Below are positions 15,494 to 23,504 of a stretch of 64,000 bases of DNA, one piece after another. Origin of the DNA: JAIBJN01 sp963811635 (lineage in GTDB: Bacteria > Actinomycetota > Thermoleophilia > Gaiellales > Gaiellaceae). The position numbers and the translations under genes were made by a program. The DNA lies in assembly GCA_963811635.1 (NCBI GenBank), contig CAWESB010000020.1, positions 1 to 64,000 on the forward strand, given 5' to 3'. Each line of letters opens with the position of its first letter. Within the stretch, counting starts at the first letter, position 1. Under the pieces are notes generated by a model. That model searched no databases and was not told where the DNA came from. It saw nothing but the letters and a program-made list of their open reading frames with translations.

Positions 15494-17050
15494 TCAGCAG
15501 CGGCGCAGGCGCGATGGCCCGCTCGAGGCCAGGCAGATCGGGACGACCTCGTCGCTGTACGGCTCGTCGTACCGCGTCTGCGACGACGGCCCCTTCGGGG
15601 CGCCGGACAGGTCGCAGTAAGCCCCCGCGAGGATGCAGCTCTGCTCGCCCCAGCGGCCCGGAAACGCGTTCCAGAGCGCCGGTTCGCCGTCGCTCGTGAG
15701 CGGGAACGGCTTCGCGCACTCGTCGCAGGCGGCGTTGTGCACCCAGGGCACGGCACCGTCGTGCAAGCCCTCGGGAAGCTCTCGTGTCTGCTGCTTGCAG
15801 TCCCGGAAGCAAGGGGCCGGATACGAGGCATGGCTGTTGCGGGCGACGAAGGCGACTGGGCGCGCCCCCGCCGCGGCGACGGCCGGCAGGACCACGCTCT
15901 CCCACGTCTCGCGGAGAGCCGGGGCCGTCGGCGCCTGCAACGCCCCCCAGAACGGCTTCAGCACGCTGTCCCAATCGTAGGCGGCGACATGCTCGTGCTG
16001 GCCGTACCGCACCTCCTCGGGGCCGAGCAGCTCGCCGTCGAAGTCCTGGCAGTCCTCCGCTCGCTCCTCGCACGGCCCGAGGACGACGGTCAGGCCCTCC
16101 CAGTCCCCAACGTGCTCTTGGCAGGTAAAAGGCGGCGTGCGCAGGCCGGGCCCGCAAAAGACCTTGCCCGCGACGGGCGACGGGTTGCGGGAGTAGAACC
16201 ACCAGTAGTCGACGTAGACCCGTCCCTCGTGGCGCACGACGTGGGAGTAGACCGCGCTGCGCCCGTCCCCGCCGGGAGGCGTTCCGGATGCGTCGTCGAC
16301 GACCAGGTAGTCGAGGTTCTCGTCGATCTCCGCGGGGTCGACGACCGTGTCGCACGAATCGTCCCCGACGGCCTTCCGGCACATCTTCACGCGCCGGGTC
16401 GCGAGGGCGTCCTCGATGTCGAGGGGAAAGAGCTGCTCGCTCGAGTCGAAGAAAAGCAGCGGCCTGAACCGCTCGGCGATCGCCGCGTCGAGCTCGCCGC
16501 CCTCGACGTTCGCCGGCGGCACCGCCCGCGGCACATGGTCCGTCGATCCCACCGCGGGCGCGACGAGCAGGACGAGCCCGAGCAGGAGCACGCCTCCGAC
16601 CTCGGCCTGCCAGAACACGGGCTTCCGCTCCGGCCTCCTCCAGAACCGGTACGCGATCCTGAAGCCGGCCCAGGCGAGCATCGGCAGGAAGAGCAGGACG
16701 ACGCCGACCGGTCGGGTGACGTACGCGACCGGCACGCCCACGAGCACGAAGATCGTGGTCGCGAAGGCACGGAAGAGCGCGGCGTACGGCCCCTCGGTGA
16801 GGAGCGGCTGGGCCAGGCGCCGGATGATCCAGAACACGCCCGTCGTGACGAGGATGGCGAAGGCGAGGTCGCCCCAGAGCCCGGCCCCGCGCAGGAGCCA
16901 GCTGAGGAAGACGAGCATGACGAGCGCGAGCAGGAACAGGCCGATCGCGAGGCTCCACCGGGCCGCGACCCCCCAGCCGTCGGAGTCGTTGTAGAACGCG
17001 CGCACGCGACTGCCGAGCTCCTTCACCTTGTCGATGAACGTCTTGATCAC
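15494..17050 (-). CDS. membrane-anchored Vps62-like protein
   Basis: 518 residues. The N-terminal 190 hold about five membrane helices. The rest is an extracytoplasmic domain resembling Vps62/plant DUF946: VDYWWFYSRN, HVGDWEGLTVVLG, YGQHEHVAAYDW and FVARNSHASYPAPC. Many cysteines in the second half (for example CRKAVGDDSCD and CFRDCKQQ) suggest disulfides and an outside location. It starts at GTG 17050. The family is better known from eukaryotes, and its biochemical function is unknown. Confidence 0.72.
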   Translation of the reverse strand: MIKTFIDKVKELGSRVRAFYNDSDGWGVAARWSLAIGLFLLALVMLVFLSWLLRGAGLWGDLAFAILVTTGVFWIIRRLAQPLLTEGPYAALFRAFATTIFVLVGVPVAYVTRPVGVVLLFLPMLAWAGFRIAYRFWRRPERKPVFWQAEVGGVLLLGLVLLVAPAVGSTDHVPRAVPPANVEGGELDAAIAERFRPLLFFDSSEQLFPLDIEDALATRRVKMCRKAVGDDSCDTVVDPAEIDENLDYLVVDDASGTPPGGDGRSAVYSHVVRHEGRVYVDYWWFYSRNPSPVAGKVFCGPGLRTPPFTCQEHVGDWEGLTVVLGPCEERAEDCQDFDGELLGPEEVRYGQHEHVAAYDWDSVLKPFWGALQAPTAPALRETWESVVLPAVAAAGARPVAFVARNSHASYPAPCFRDCKQQTRELPEGLHDGAVPWVHNAACDECAKPFPLTSDGEPALWNAFPGRWGEQSCILAGAYCDLSGAPKGPSSQTRYDEPYSDEVVPICLASSGPSRLRRC

Positions 17051-17063
17051 GCGTGTGTCCGCG

Positions 17064-18245
17064 TCAGAGGCGCCCGTAGGCGCTCTCGACCCCGGCGGTG
17101 CCGCGCTCCTTCGCCAGGCGGTCCGCGTAGCCCCCGCCGCGGAAGGCCTCGACCGGGTCGGCCTCGACCCCGACGGCTTCGCGGAGGCGGGCGAGCAGCG
17201 GCCGCACGTCGGTCTCGAAGGCATCCATGTAGACGCGGTGGGCGCCGAGCACGTCGCCTGCGGCCTGTGCCTCCTCGAGCCGGCCGACGTCGACGAGCAG
17301 CGCCTTGGCGTACGCGGTCTGGACGTTCATGACCGACTGGATCATCGCGTCGATCTTGCCCTCGACGTTGTGCGACTGGTCGATCATGAGCGCGACCGCC
17401 TCGGCTGTGGCGGCGGTGGCCGGGTCCGAGCGGGCCGCCGCGAGCTCGCGCATGATCCGGAAGAGCTCGAAGGGGTCGATCGAGCCGACCATCAAATCGT
17501 CGTCCGCGTACTTGCGGTTGTTGAAGTGGAAGCCGCCGAGGAGGCCCTCGGCGAGGAGAAGGGCGACGATCTGCTCCACGTTCGTCCCCTGTGCGTGATG
17601 ACCCGTGTCGACCAGCACCTGAGCCTGGGGCCCGAGGCGGCGGCAGATGAGCGCAGCCGTCCCCCAGTCCGGGAGATCCGTGCTGTAGAAGGCCGGCTCG
17701 AAGAACTTGTACTCGACGAGGAGTCGCATGCCCGCCGGCAGGGCCGCATACAGCTCGGCGAGGGACGAGGTGAGCCGCTCGTACCGCGCGCGAAGGCCGT
17801 CCTGCCCAGGGTAGTTCGTGCCGTCGGCGAGCCAGAGGCTGAGCGCTGACGAGCCCACCTGGGATGCGATCTCGATGCACTCGAGACAGTGGTCGAGGCC
17901 CTGTCGCCGCACCGCCGGGTCCGGGTGGCAGAGGCTGCCGAGCCGGTAGGCGTCGTCTCCGAAGAGGTTCGGGTTCACGGCGCCGATCCGGATCCCCTGC
18001 TCCTCCGCGTACGCCCGCAGCTCGGGCCAGTCGTCGACGCGGTCCCAGGGGATGTGGACGGCCACGCTCGGGCAGGCGCCGGTCAGCTTGTGGACGAGCC
18101 CGGCGTCCGCGATTCGCTCCCAGACGCTGCGCGCGGCCCCGGGCCACGGGTACACGTGGAAGCGGGTTCCCGAGTTGCCGTAGCCCCACGACGGCGTCTC
18201 GATCTCGAGCCGGCGGAGCTCGGCGAGAAGCGGCTCGTCGCTCAT
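17064..18245 (-). CDS. rhaI: L-rhamnose isomerase (Pseudomonas stutzeri type, TIM barrel)
   Basis: Converts L-rhamnose to L-rhamnulose. The 393 residues form a xylose-isomerase-like barrel with metal ligands in LLVEYKFFEP, LVDTGHHAQG and GGFHFNNRKYADDD, the pattern of the RhaI type and not of E. coli RhaA. It is divergent from lutA (55-bp gap) and belongs to the rhamnose locus that continues at 21166. It supplies the substrate for RhaB. Confidence 0.9.
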   Translation of the reverse strand: MSDEPLLAELRRLEIETPSWGYGNSGTRFHVYPWPGAARSVWERIADAGLVHKLTGACPSVAVHIPWDRVDDWPELRAYAEEQGIRIGAVNPNLFGDDAYRLGSLCHPDPAVRRQGLDHCLECIEIASQVGSSALSLWLADGTNYPGQDGLRARYERLTSSLAELYAALPAGMRLLVEYKFFEPAFYSTDLPDWGTAALICRRLGPQAQVLVDTGHHAQGTNVEQIVALLLAEGLLGGFHFNNRKYADDDLMVGSIDPFELFRIMRELAAARSDPATAATAEAVALMIDQSHNVEGKIDAMIQSVMNVQTAYAKALLVDVGRLEEAQAAGDVLGAHRVYMDAFETDVRPLLARLREAVGVEADPVEAFRGGGYADRLAKERGTAGVESAYGRL

Positions 18246-18300
18246 GCGCTCCTAGTCTGACGCATGGCCCGGCCCCGGTCGATGCGATGATGGAGCGCCG

Positions 18301-19023
18301 GTGAGGATCTCGCTCTTCGTCACCTGCCTGACGGACACGCTCGCGCCCGAGACCGGCAAGGCGGTCGTCCGCGTGCTCGAACGGCTGGGCCACGAGGTCG
18401 AGTTCCGGCGCGAGCAGACCTGCTGCGGGCAGATGCACCTGAACACCGGCTACCGGGACGAGGCCCTGGAGCTCGCGCGGAGGTTCGTCCGCGTCTTCCG
18501 GGACGCCGAGGTGATCGTCGCGCCCTCGGCCTCGTGCGTCGGGACCGTCCGCGAGCTCTATCCGGCCCTCGCGAAGGGTGACGCCGCGTTCGAACGAGAG
18601 GTCGAGGCGCTCGCGCCGCGGGTGCTCGAGCTGAGCGAGCTGCTCGTCGGCCGCCTCGGGGTCGAGGACGTCGGCGCGACCTTCCCCCGGCGGGTGACCT
18701 ACCACCCCACCTGCCACTCGCTGCGGATGCTGCGCGTCGGCGACTCGCCGCTGCGCCTGCTCCGGGCGGTACGAGGGCTCGAGCTCGTCGACCTGCCCGA
18801 GGCGAGCGAGTGCTGCGGGTTCGGGGGGACGTTCGCCGTCAAGAACGCGGACACCTCGGCCGCGATCCTGTCGGACAAGGTGCGGAGCATCGTCGACACG
18901 GGAGCCGACGTCTGCGCCGCTGCCGACAACTCCTGCCTCCTCCACATCGGCGGAGCCCTTTCCCGGAGCGGCTCTGGCGTGCGGACGGCCCACCTCGCCG
19001 AGATCCTGGCGGCCGAGGCGTGA
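18301..19023 (+). CDS. lutA: LutA, L-lactate dehydrogenase complex Fe-S subunit
   Basis: 240-residue protein with two CCG domains: EQTCCGQMHLNTGY and SECCGFGGTFAVKN, plus SASCVGTVR and YHPTCHSLR. LutABC oxidises L-lactate to pyruvate on the cytoplasmic side of the membrane. It starts at GTG 18301 with GGAG just upstream. Its stop overlaps the next gene's GTG (GTGA). In this locus the lactate is expected to come from rhamnose through the aldolase/dehydrogenase fusion. Confidence 0.92.
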   Translation: MRISLFVTCLTDTLAPETGKAVVRVLERLGHEVEFRREQTCCGQMHLNTGYRDEALELARRFVRVFRDAEVIVAPSASCVGTVRELYPALAKGDAAFEREVEALAPRVLELSELLVGRLGVEDVGATFPRRVTYHPTCHSLRMLRVGDSPLRLLRAVRGLELVDLPEASECCGFGGTFAVKNADTSAAILSDKVRSIVDTGADVCAAADNSCLLHIGGALSRSGSGVRTAHLAEILAAEA

Positions 19024-19808
19024 GCGAGGGCTTCCCCGCCGCAGCCCGCGAGGCGCTCCGCGACGAGCAGCTGCGCCGCAACCTCTGGGTCGCCACGCAC
19101 ACCATCCGCGCGAAGCGCGCGGCGGTGGTCGCCGAGCGGCCCGACTGGGAGGAGCTGCGGGAGGCCGGCCGCGCGCTGAAGGAGCGAGTGCTCCGCCACC
19201 TGGACGAGTACCTCCTTCAGTTCGAGGATGCGGTCGGGCGCGCCGGGGGAACGGTGCACTGGGCGCGCGACGCCGAGGAGGCGTGCCGCGTCGTGGCCGA
19301 CCTCGTCGCCGCGACCGGCGAGCGCGAGGTCGTGAAGGTGAAGTCCCTGACAACGGACGAGATCAGGCTGAACGAGCGGCTGGCGGCGGCCGGGATCGAC
19401 GTCATCGAGACCGACCTCGCGGAGCTGATCTGCCAGCTCGCGGGCGAGGAGTCGTCCCACATCCTCGTGCCGGCGATCCACAAGAACCGCGTCGAGATCC
19501 GTGACCTCTTCCGCCGCGAGCTCGACCTCCCGACGCTCTCGGAGGAACCGCGCGAGCTCGCCGAGGCGGCGCGGCTGCACCTGCGCGAGCGCTTCCTGCG
19601 GGCGCGGGTCGCCGTGAGCGGCGCGAACTTCGCCATCGCCGAGACGGGCACGGTCTGCATCGTCGAGTCCGAGGGCAACGGCCGCTTCTGCACGACTCTG
19701 CCGAACACGCTGATCACGGTGGTCGGGATCGAGAAGCTCGTCCCGGCGCCAGAGGACCTCGAGGTCTACCTTCAGCTCCTCCCCGCTCCTCGACAGGCGA
19801 GCGCATGA
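19020..19808 (+). CDS. lutB: LutB N-terminal half (LUD domain)
   Basis: 262 residues covering the LUD domain of LutB: KVKSLTTDEI, ILVPAIHKNR and SGANFAIAETGTVCIVES. In most bacteria LutB is one protein of about 470 residues with a ferredoxin-like C-terminal half. Here that half is a separate reading frame starting at 19805 and overlapping this stop by ATGA. The two together total about 460 residues, so nothing seems missing. It is either a natural split with coupled translation or a single-base loss at about 19803-19806. Confidence 0.88.
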   Translation: MSEGFPAAAREALRDEQLRRNLWVATHTIRAKRAAVVAERPDWEELREAGRALKERVLRHLDEYLLQFEDAVGRAGGTVHWARDAEEACRVVADLVAATGEREVVKVKSLTTDEIRLNERLAAAGIDVIETDLAELICQLAGEESSHILVPAIHKNRVEIRDLFRRELDLPTLSEEPRELAEAARLHLRERFLRARVAVSGANFAIAETGTVCIVESEGNGRFCTTLPNTLITVVGIEKLVPAPEDLEVYLQLLPAPRQASA

Positions 19809-20401
19809 ACCCGTACACGTCGCTGTGGACCGGCGTGACGCCGGGGGACGGGCCGCAGGACTTCCACGTCGTGCTCGTTGACGCCGGCCGGACGGACGTG
19901 CTGGCCGACGAGGTCGGCCGGCAGACGCTCGCCTGCATCCGCTGCAGCGCCTGCCTCAACGTCTGCCCGGTGTACAAGCGGACCGGCGGCCACGCCTACG
20001 AGTCGGTCTATCCCGGGCCGATCGGGGCGATCCTCACCCCGCAGCTCCGCGGCATCGAGAACGCCGGCTCGCTGCCGTACGCCTCCAGCCTCTGCGGCGC
20101 CTGCTACGAGGTATGCCCCGTCAAGATCGACATCCCGGAGGTGCTGGTCCATCTCCGCGGACGAGTCGTCGCCGAGGCGCCGCCCTCGCGCGGCGAACGG
20201 CTGGCGATGCGCACGCTCGCGTGGGTCTTCTCCGGCGAGCGGCGCTTCCGGCTCGCCCAGCGCATCGGCCGGCTTGCGGGGCGTCCCTTCGTGCGCGGCG
20301 GACGCATCCGGCGCCTTCCGGGGCTCTCCGCCTGGACGGAGACCCGCGACCTCCGCCCCGTCGCGCGGCAGACCTTCCGCGACTGGTGGGCCTCGCGATG
20401 A
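19805..20401 (+). CDS. lutB: LutB C-terminal half (two [4Fe-4S] clusters)
   Basis: 198 residues corresponding to the end of LutB: the first cluster motif CIRCSACLNVCPVY and the second CGACYEVCPVKI, then a basic tail. The start MNPYTSLWTG matches the point in single-chain LutB where the linker to the ferredoxin part lies. It is coupled to the preceding half by ATGA and to lutC by ATGA. It transfers electrons within the lactate-oxidising complex. Confidence 0.87.
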   Translation: MNPYTSLWTGVTPGDGPQDFHVVLVDAGRTDVLADEVGRQTLACIRCSACLNVCPVYKRTGGHAYESVYPGPIGAILTPQLRGIENAGSLPYASSLCGACYEVCPVKIDIPEVLVHLRGRVVAEAPPSRGERLAMRTLAWVFSGERRFRLAQRIGRLAGRPFVRGGRIRRLPGLSAWTETRDLRPVARQTFRDWWASR

Positions 20402-21039
20402 GCGCGGCGCGCGAGGAGATCCTCGGCCGCATCCGGCGGGCGCTCGCCGACGTGCCCCCTGCCGAGCGGCCCGACGACGTCACCGTCGCCCGCGCGTACC
20501 GCGAGCAGGAGGCCGCCGGCGCCGTCGAGCGCTTCCTCGAGCGCGTGGCCGACTACGGGGCCGGCGTCCGGATCGCCCGCGCCGACGAGGTGGCCGCGGC
20601 GGTCGGCGAGGCATGCCGCACCCACGGCGTCACCCGCGTCGCCGTCCCTGGGGATCTCCCCGCCGACTGGCTACCCCCGGAGCTCGACGCCGTCCCCGAC
20701 ACCGCGCTCGGCGTCCGCGAGCTCGACGCGATCGCCGGCGCGATCACCGGCTGCGCGCTCGCGATCGCGGAGACCGGCACCCTCGTCCTCGACGCGGGCC
20801 CGCGCCAGGGTAGGCGAGCGCTCACCCTCGTCCCGGACTTCCATCTCTGCGTCGTCGAGGAATCGCAGATCGTGGACGGCGTCCCTGCCGCGATCCGCCG
20901 GCTCGCAGGCGGCCTACGCGAGTCGGGGCGCCCGGTCACGTTCGTGTCCGGGCCGTCCGCGACCTCCGACATCGAGCTCTCCCGCGTCGAGGGCGTGCAC
21001 GGGCCGCGCCGGCTCGAGCTGGTCCTTCTCCGCGGCTGA
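20398..21039 (+). CDS. lutC: LutC, LUD-domain subunit
   Basis: 213-residue LUD-domain protein of the LutABC complex. It has the conserved CALAIAETGTLVLDAGP and DFHLCVVEESQIV segments. The ATG start overlaps the stop of the split lutB. A 126-bp gap with a clear promoter separates it from the regulator gene, so lutABC and the rha genes are separate transcripts in the same direction. Confidence 0.9.
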   Translation: MSAAREEILGRIRRALADVPPAERPDDVTVARAYREQEAAGAVERFLERVADYGAGVRIARADEVAAAVGEACRTHGVTRVAVPGDLPADWLPPELDAVPDTALGVRELDAIAGAITGCALAIAETGTLVLDAGPRQGRRALTLVPDFHLCVVEESQIVDGVPAAIRRLAGGLRESGRPVTFVSGPSATSDIELSRVEGVHGPRRLELVLLRG

Positions 21040-21087
21040 GCTCGGCTGCTTTCGTTCCACTCAGCTTCGCAAGAAGAATCGAAGGTA

Positions 21088-21117
21088 TTGACAATCTCCG
21101 ACAGCCTGTCGTAAGGT
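21088..21117 (+). promoter_or_regulatory. promoter with palindromic operator upstream of the rha operon
   Basis: A TTGACA box (21088-21093) and TAAGGT (21112-21117) are separated by 18 bases. The spacer ends in a perfect palindrome CGACAG-C-CTGTCG (21099-21111), a natural site for repression by the DeoR-type protein encoded just downstream. Confidence 0.65.
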
Positions 21118-21165
21118 CGCCACGCGGGTTCCGCGAGGGAGCACAGCACCGGCGAGGGGAGCTGT

Positions 21166-22023
21166 ATGGCCCAGGGCGTGGCGAATCTGTCGCAAGACGA
21201 GCGGATGCAGGAAGTCCTGCGCATGCTCGAGACGCGCGATTCCGTTCACGTTTCGGAACTTGCGAAAACGTTTGCGGTTTCGGAGGTCACCGTCCGCAGC
21301 GACCTCTCCGCGCTCGCCCGCCAGGGCCTCGTCGCCCGCGTGCGGGGCGGCGTCCGCCCGCTGCAGCGCGGGCAGTCCGAGCTCGGCTTCGACTTCCGGC
21401 TCCGCCTCGAGGTCGAGCGGAAGCAGGCGATTGCCACCGCCGCCGCCGCGATGGTCGAGGAAGGCGAGGCCGTCGCGCTCGACTCGAGCACCACCGCCTA
21501 CTACCTCGCGCTCGAGCTCCGGGCGAAGCAGGAGCTGGTCGTCGTCACCAACGGCCTCCTGATCGCGGCCGCCCTCGCCGACGCACCGGGCATCACCGTG
21601 CTCGTGACCGGCGGGATGCTCCGCCTGCACGCCATGTCCCTGGTCGGCGATCTCGGCGCCGACGTCCTGCGCGCCACCCGCATCAGCAAGGGATTCCTGG
21701 GGGCGCGCGGCCTCAGCCTCGACCGCGGCCTCATGGACCTGAACCCGGACGAGGTGCGGATCAAGCGGGAGATGGCCGACGCGTGCGAGCGCGTCATCGG
21801 CATCCTCGACGGGACGAAGTGGCACCGGACGGCACTCCTGCCGTTCGTAGCCACGGAGCAGGTCGACGGGATCGTGACCGACTCGAGCGCGCCCGCCGAG
21901 GAGGTCGACGCGTGGCGCGATCGTGGGGTCGAGATCGCGACCGTCGAGCCGACCGAGCGGGCTCGTCCTCCCGCGCGCCCCGGCCTGCACCGGGTACGGC
22001 AGACGGCCGAGGAAACCGCCTGA
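21166..22023 (+). CDS. DeoR-family transcriptional regulator of rhamnose genes
   Basis: 285 residues: an N-terminal winged HTH (VHVSELAKTFAVSEVTVRSDL, about 28-48) and a DeoR sugar-phosphate sensor domain (ALDSSTTAYYLA, VVTNGLLIA, GDLGADVL). It starts with a good GAGGGGAG site upstream of ATG. Its stop overlaps the rhaB start (TGATG). It probably represses this operon through the palindrome at 21099-21111 and is released by a rhamnose-pathway phosphate ester. This is inferred from position and family. Confidence 0.88.
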   Translation: MAQGVANLSQDERMQEVLRMLETRDSVHVSELAKTFAVSEVTVRSDLSALARQGLVARVRGGVRPLQRGQSELGFDFRLRLEVERKQAIATAAAAMVEEGEAVALDSSTTAYYLALELRAKQELVVVTNGLLIAAALADAPGITVLVTGGMLRLHAMSLVGDLGADVLRATRISKGFLGARGLSLDRGLMDLNPDEVRIKREMADACERVIGILDGTKWHRTALLPFVATEQVDGIVTDSSAPAEEVDAWRDRGVEIATVEPTERARPPARPGLHRVRQTAEETA

Positions 22024-23504
22024 TGGCGACGATGGCCGCCGTCGACCTCGGCGCCCAGAGCGGGCGAGTCGCGCTGGGGCGCTACGACGGCGAGCGGCTC
22101 GCGGTCACCGAGGTCCACCGCTTCCCGAACGTCCCCGTGCAGACGCGTGGCAGGCTCCAGTGGGACGTCCTGCGCCTCTTCGGCGACGTCGCGGAGGGCC
22201 TGCGCGCGGCGGCCCGCGAAGGCGGCTCGCTCGACTCGGTCGGCGTGGATTCCTGGGGGGTCGACTTCGCCCTGCTCGACCGCTCGGGCCGGCTGCTCCA
22301 GAACCCCACGCACTACCGCGACCGGCATCGCCTCGACGTTGCCGGCCGACTGCACGAGCGAGTGCCCGGGCGCGAGCTGTACGAGCGCACCGGGATTCAG
22401 CTCATGCCGATCAACAGCATCTACGAGCTCGCGGCGCTGGCCGCCGATCGCGACCCGGTCCTCGGAGTCGCGCACACCCTGCTCCTCATCCCGGACCTGA
22501 TGCACTACTGGCTGGGCGGCCGGCCCGTCAGCGAACGGACGAACGCGACCACCACACAGTTCTTCGACGCCCACGAGGGCACATGGGCGGTCGACCTGCT
22601 CGAGCGCCTGGAGATTCCCACCGGCCTGTTGCCCGAGGTCGTCCCTCCGGGAACCGTGCTCGGGGAGCTCGGCGAGGAGCTCGGCCTCGCGGGCCCCGCC
22701 GTGATCGCGCCGGCGACGCACGACACGGGCTCGGCCGTCGCCGCCGTGCCCTTCCGCGAGCCCGGGTCGGTCTACATCAGCGCCGGCACGTGGTCGTGTG
22801 TCGGGCTCGAGCTCGACCGGCCTCTGATCGACGACCGGACGTTTGCCGCGAACCTGACGAACGAAGGCGGCGTGGCCGGCACCATCCGGCTCCTCCGCAA
22901 CGTCACCGGGCTCTGGCTCCTGCACGAGTGCCGGCGGGCCTGGGAGCTCGAGGGACACGCCTACGCCTTCGACGAGCTCGTCGCGTTGGCGCACGACGCT
23001 CCGGCGCTCGGACCGCTGATCGACCCGGACGACCCCGGCTTCGCACAGCCGGGCGACATGCCCCGGCGGATACGCGAGTACTGCGCCGCGACGGGGCAGG
23101 ACCAGCCGACGGAGCCTGCGAGCGTCGTCCGCTGCCTCCTCGAGAGCATTGCACTCGGCCACGCGCGGGTCATCCGCCTCCTGCAGGACGCGACCGGCCA
23201 GGCGCCTCCGGAGGTGCACATCGTCGGCGGCGGCGCCAAGAACGAGCTTCTCTGCCGTTGGACCGCCAGCGCCGCCGGTCTCCCCGTCCTCGCCGGCCCG
23301 GTCGAGGCCGCCGAGATCGGGAACCTCGTCGTGCAGGCGATCGCCCTCGGCGAGCTCGCGTCGCTCGACGAGGCCCGCGAGCTCGTGCGCGCCTCCTTCG
23401 TGCCCATCGAGTACGAGCCCGACGACTCCGCCGAATGGCGCGAGGCATGGGAGCGGTTCCGGCTCCTCGGCGAGGCGTCGAAGCGTGAGGAGGTCGGGGC
23501 GTGA
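22023..23504 (+). CDS. rhaB: rhamnulokinase
   Basis: FGGY-family kinase that phosphorylates L-rhamnulose to L-rhamnulose 1-phosphate. The 493 residues show AAVDLGAQSGRVALG (phosphate loop 1), VDSWGVDFALLD, the ATHDTGSAVAAVP segment and a C-terminal HIVGGGAKNELLCRWTA adenosine motif, all typical of RhaB. The ATG at 22023 overlaps the regulator stop. It is the second gene of the rha operon. Confidence 0.92.
   Translation: MATMAAVDLGAQSGRVALGRYDGERLAVTEVHRFPNVPVQTRGRLQWDVLRLFGDVAEGLRAAAREGGSLDSVGVDSWGVDFALLDRSGRLLQNPTHYRDRHRLDVAGRLHERVPGRELYERTGIQLMPINSIYELAALAADRDPVLGVAHTLLLIPDLMHYWLGGRPVSERTNATTTQFFDAHEGTWAVDLLERLEIPTGLLPEVVPPGTVLGELGEELGLAGPAVIAPATHDTGSAVAAVPFREPGSVYISAGTWSCVGLELDRPLIDDRTFAANLTNEGGVAGTIRLLRNVTGLWLLHECRRAWELEGHAYAFDELVALAHDAPALGPLIDPDDPGFAQPGDMPRRIREYCAATGQDQPTEPASVVRCLLESIALGHARVIRLLQDATGQAPPEVHIVGGGAKNELLCRWTASAAGLPVLAGPVEAAEIGNLVVQAIALGELASLDEARELVRASFVPIEYEPDDSAEWREAWERFRLLGEASKREEVGA

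Noticed and set aside
19802..19808. TGA in lutB as another selenocysteine codon
   Set aside because: It sits at a domain linker, not at a cysteine position, the frame after it is not LutB, and an ATGA restart explains it.
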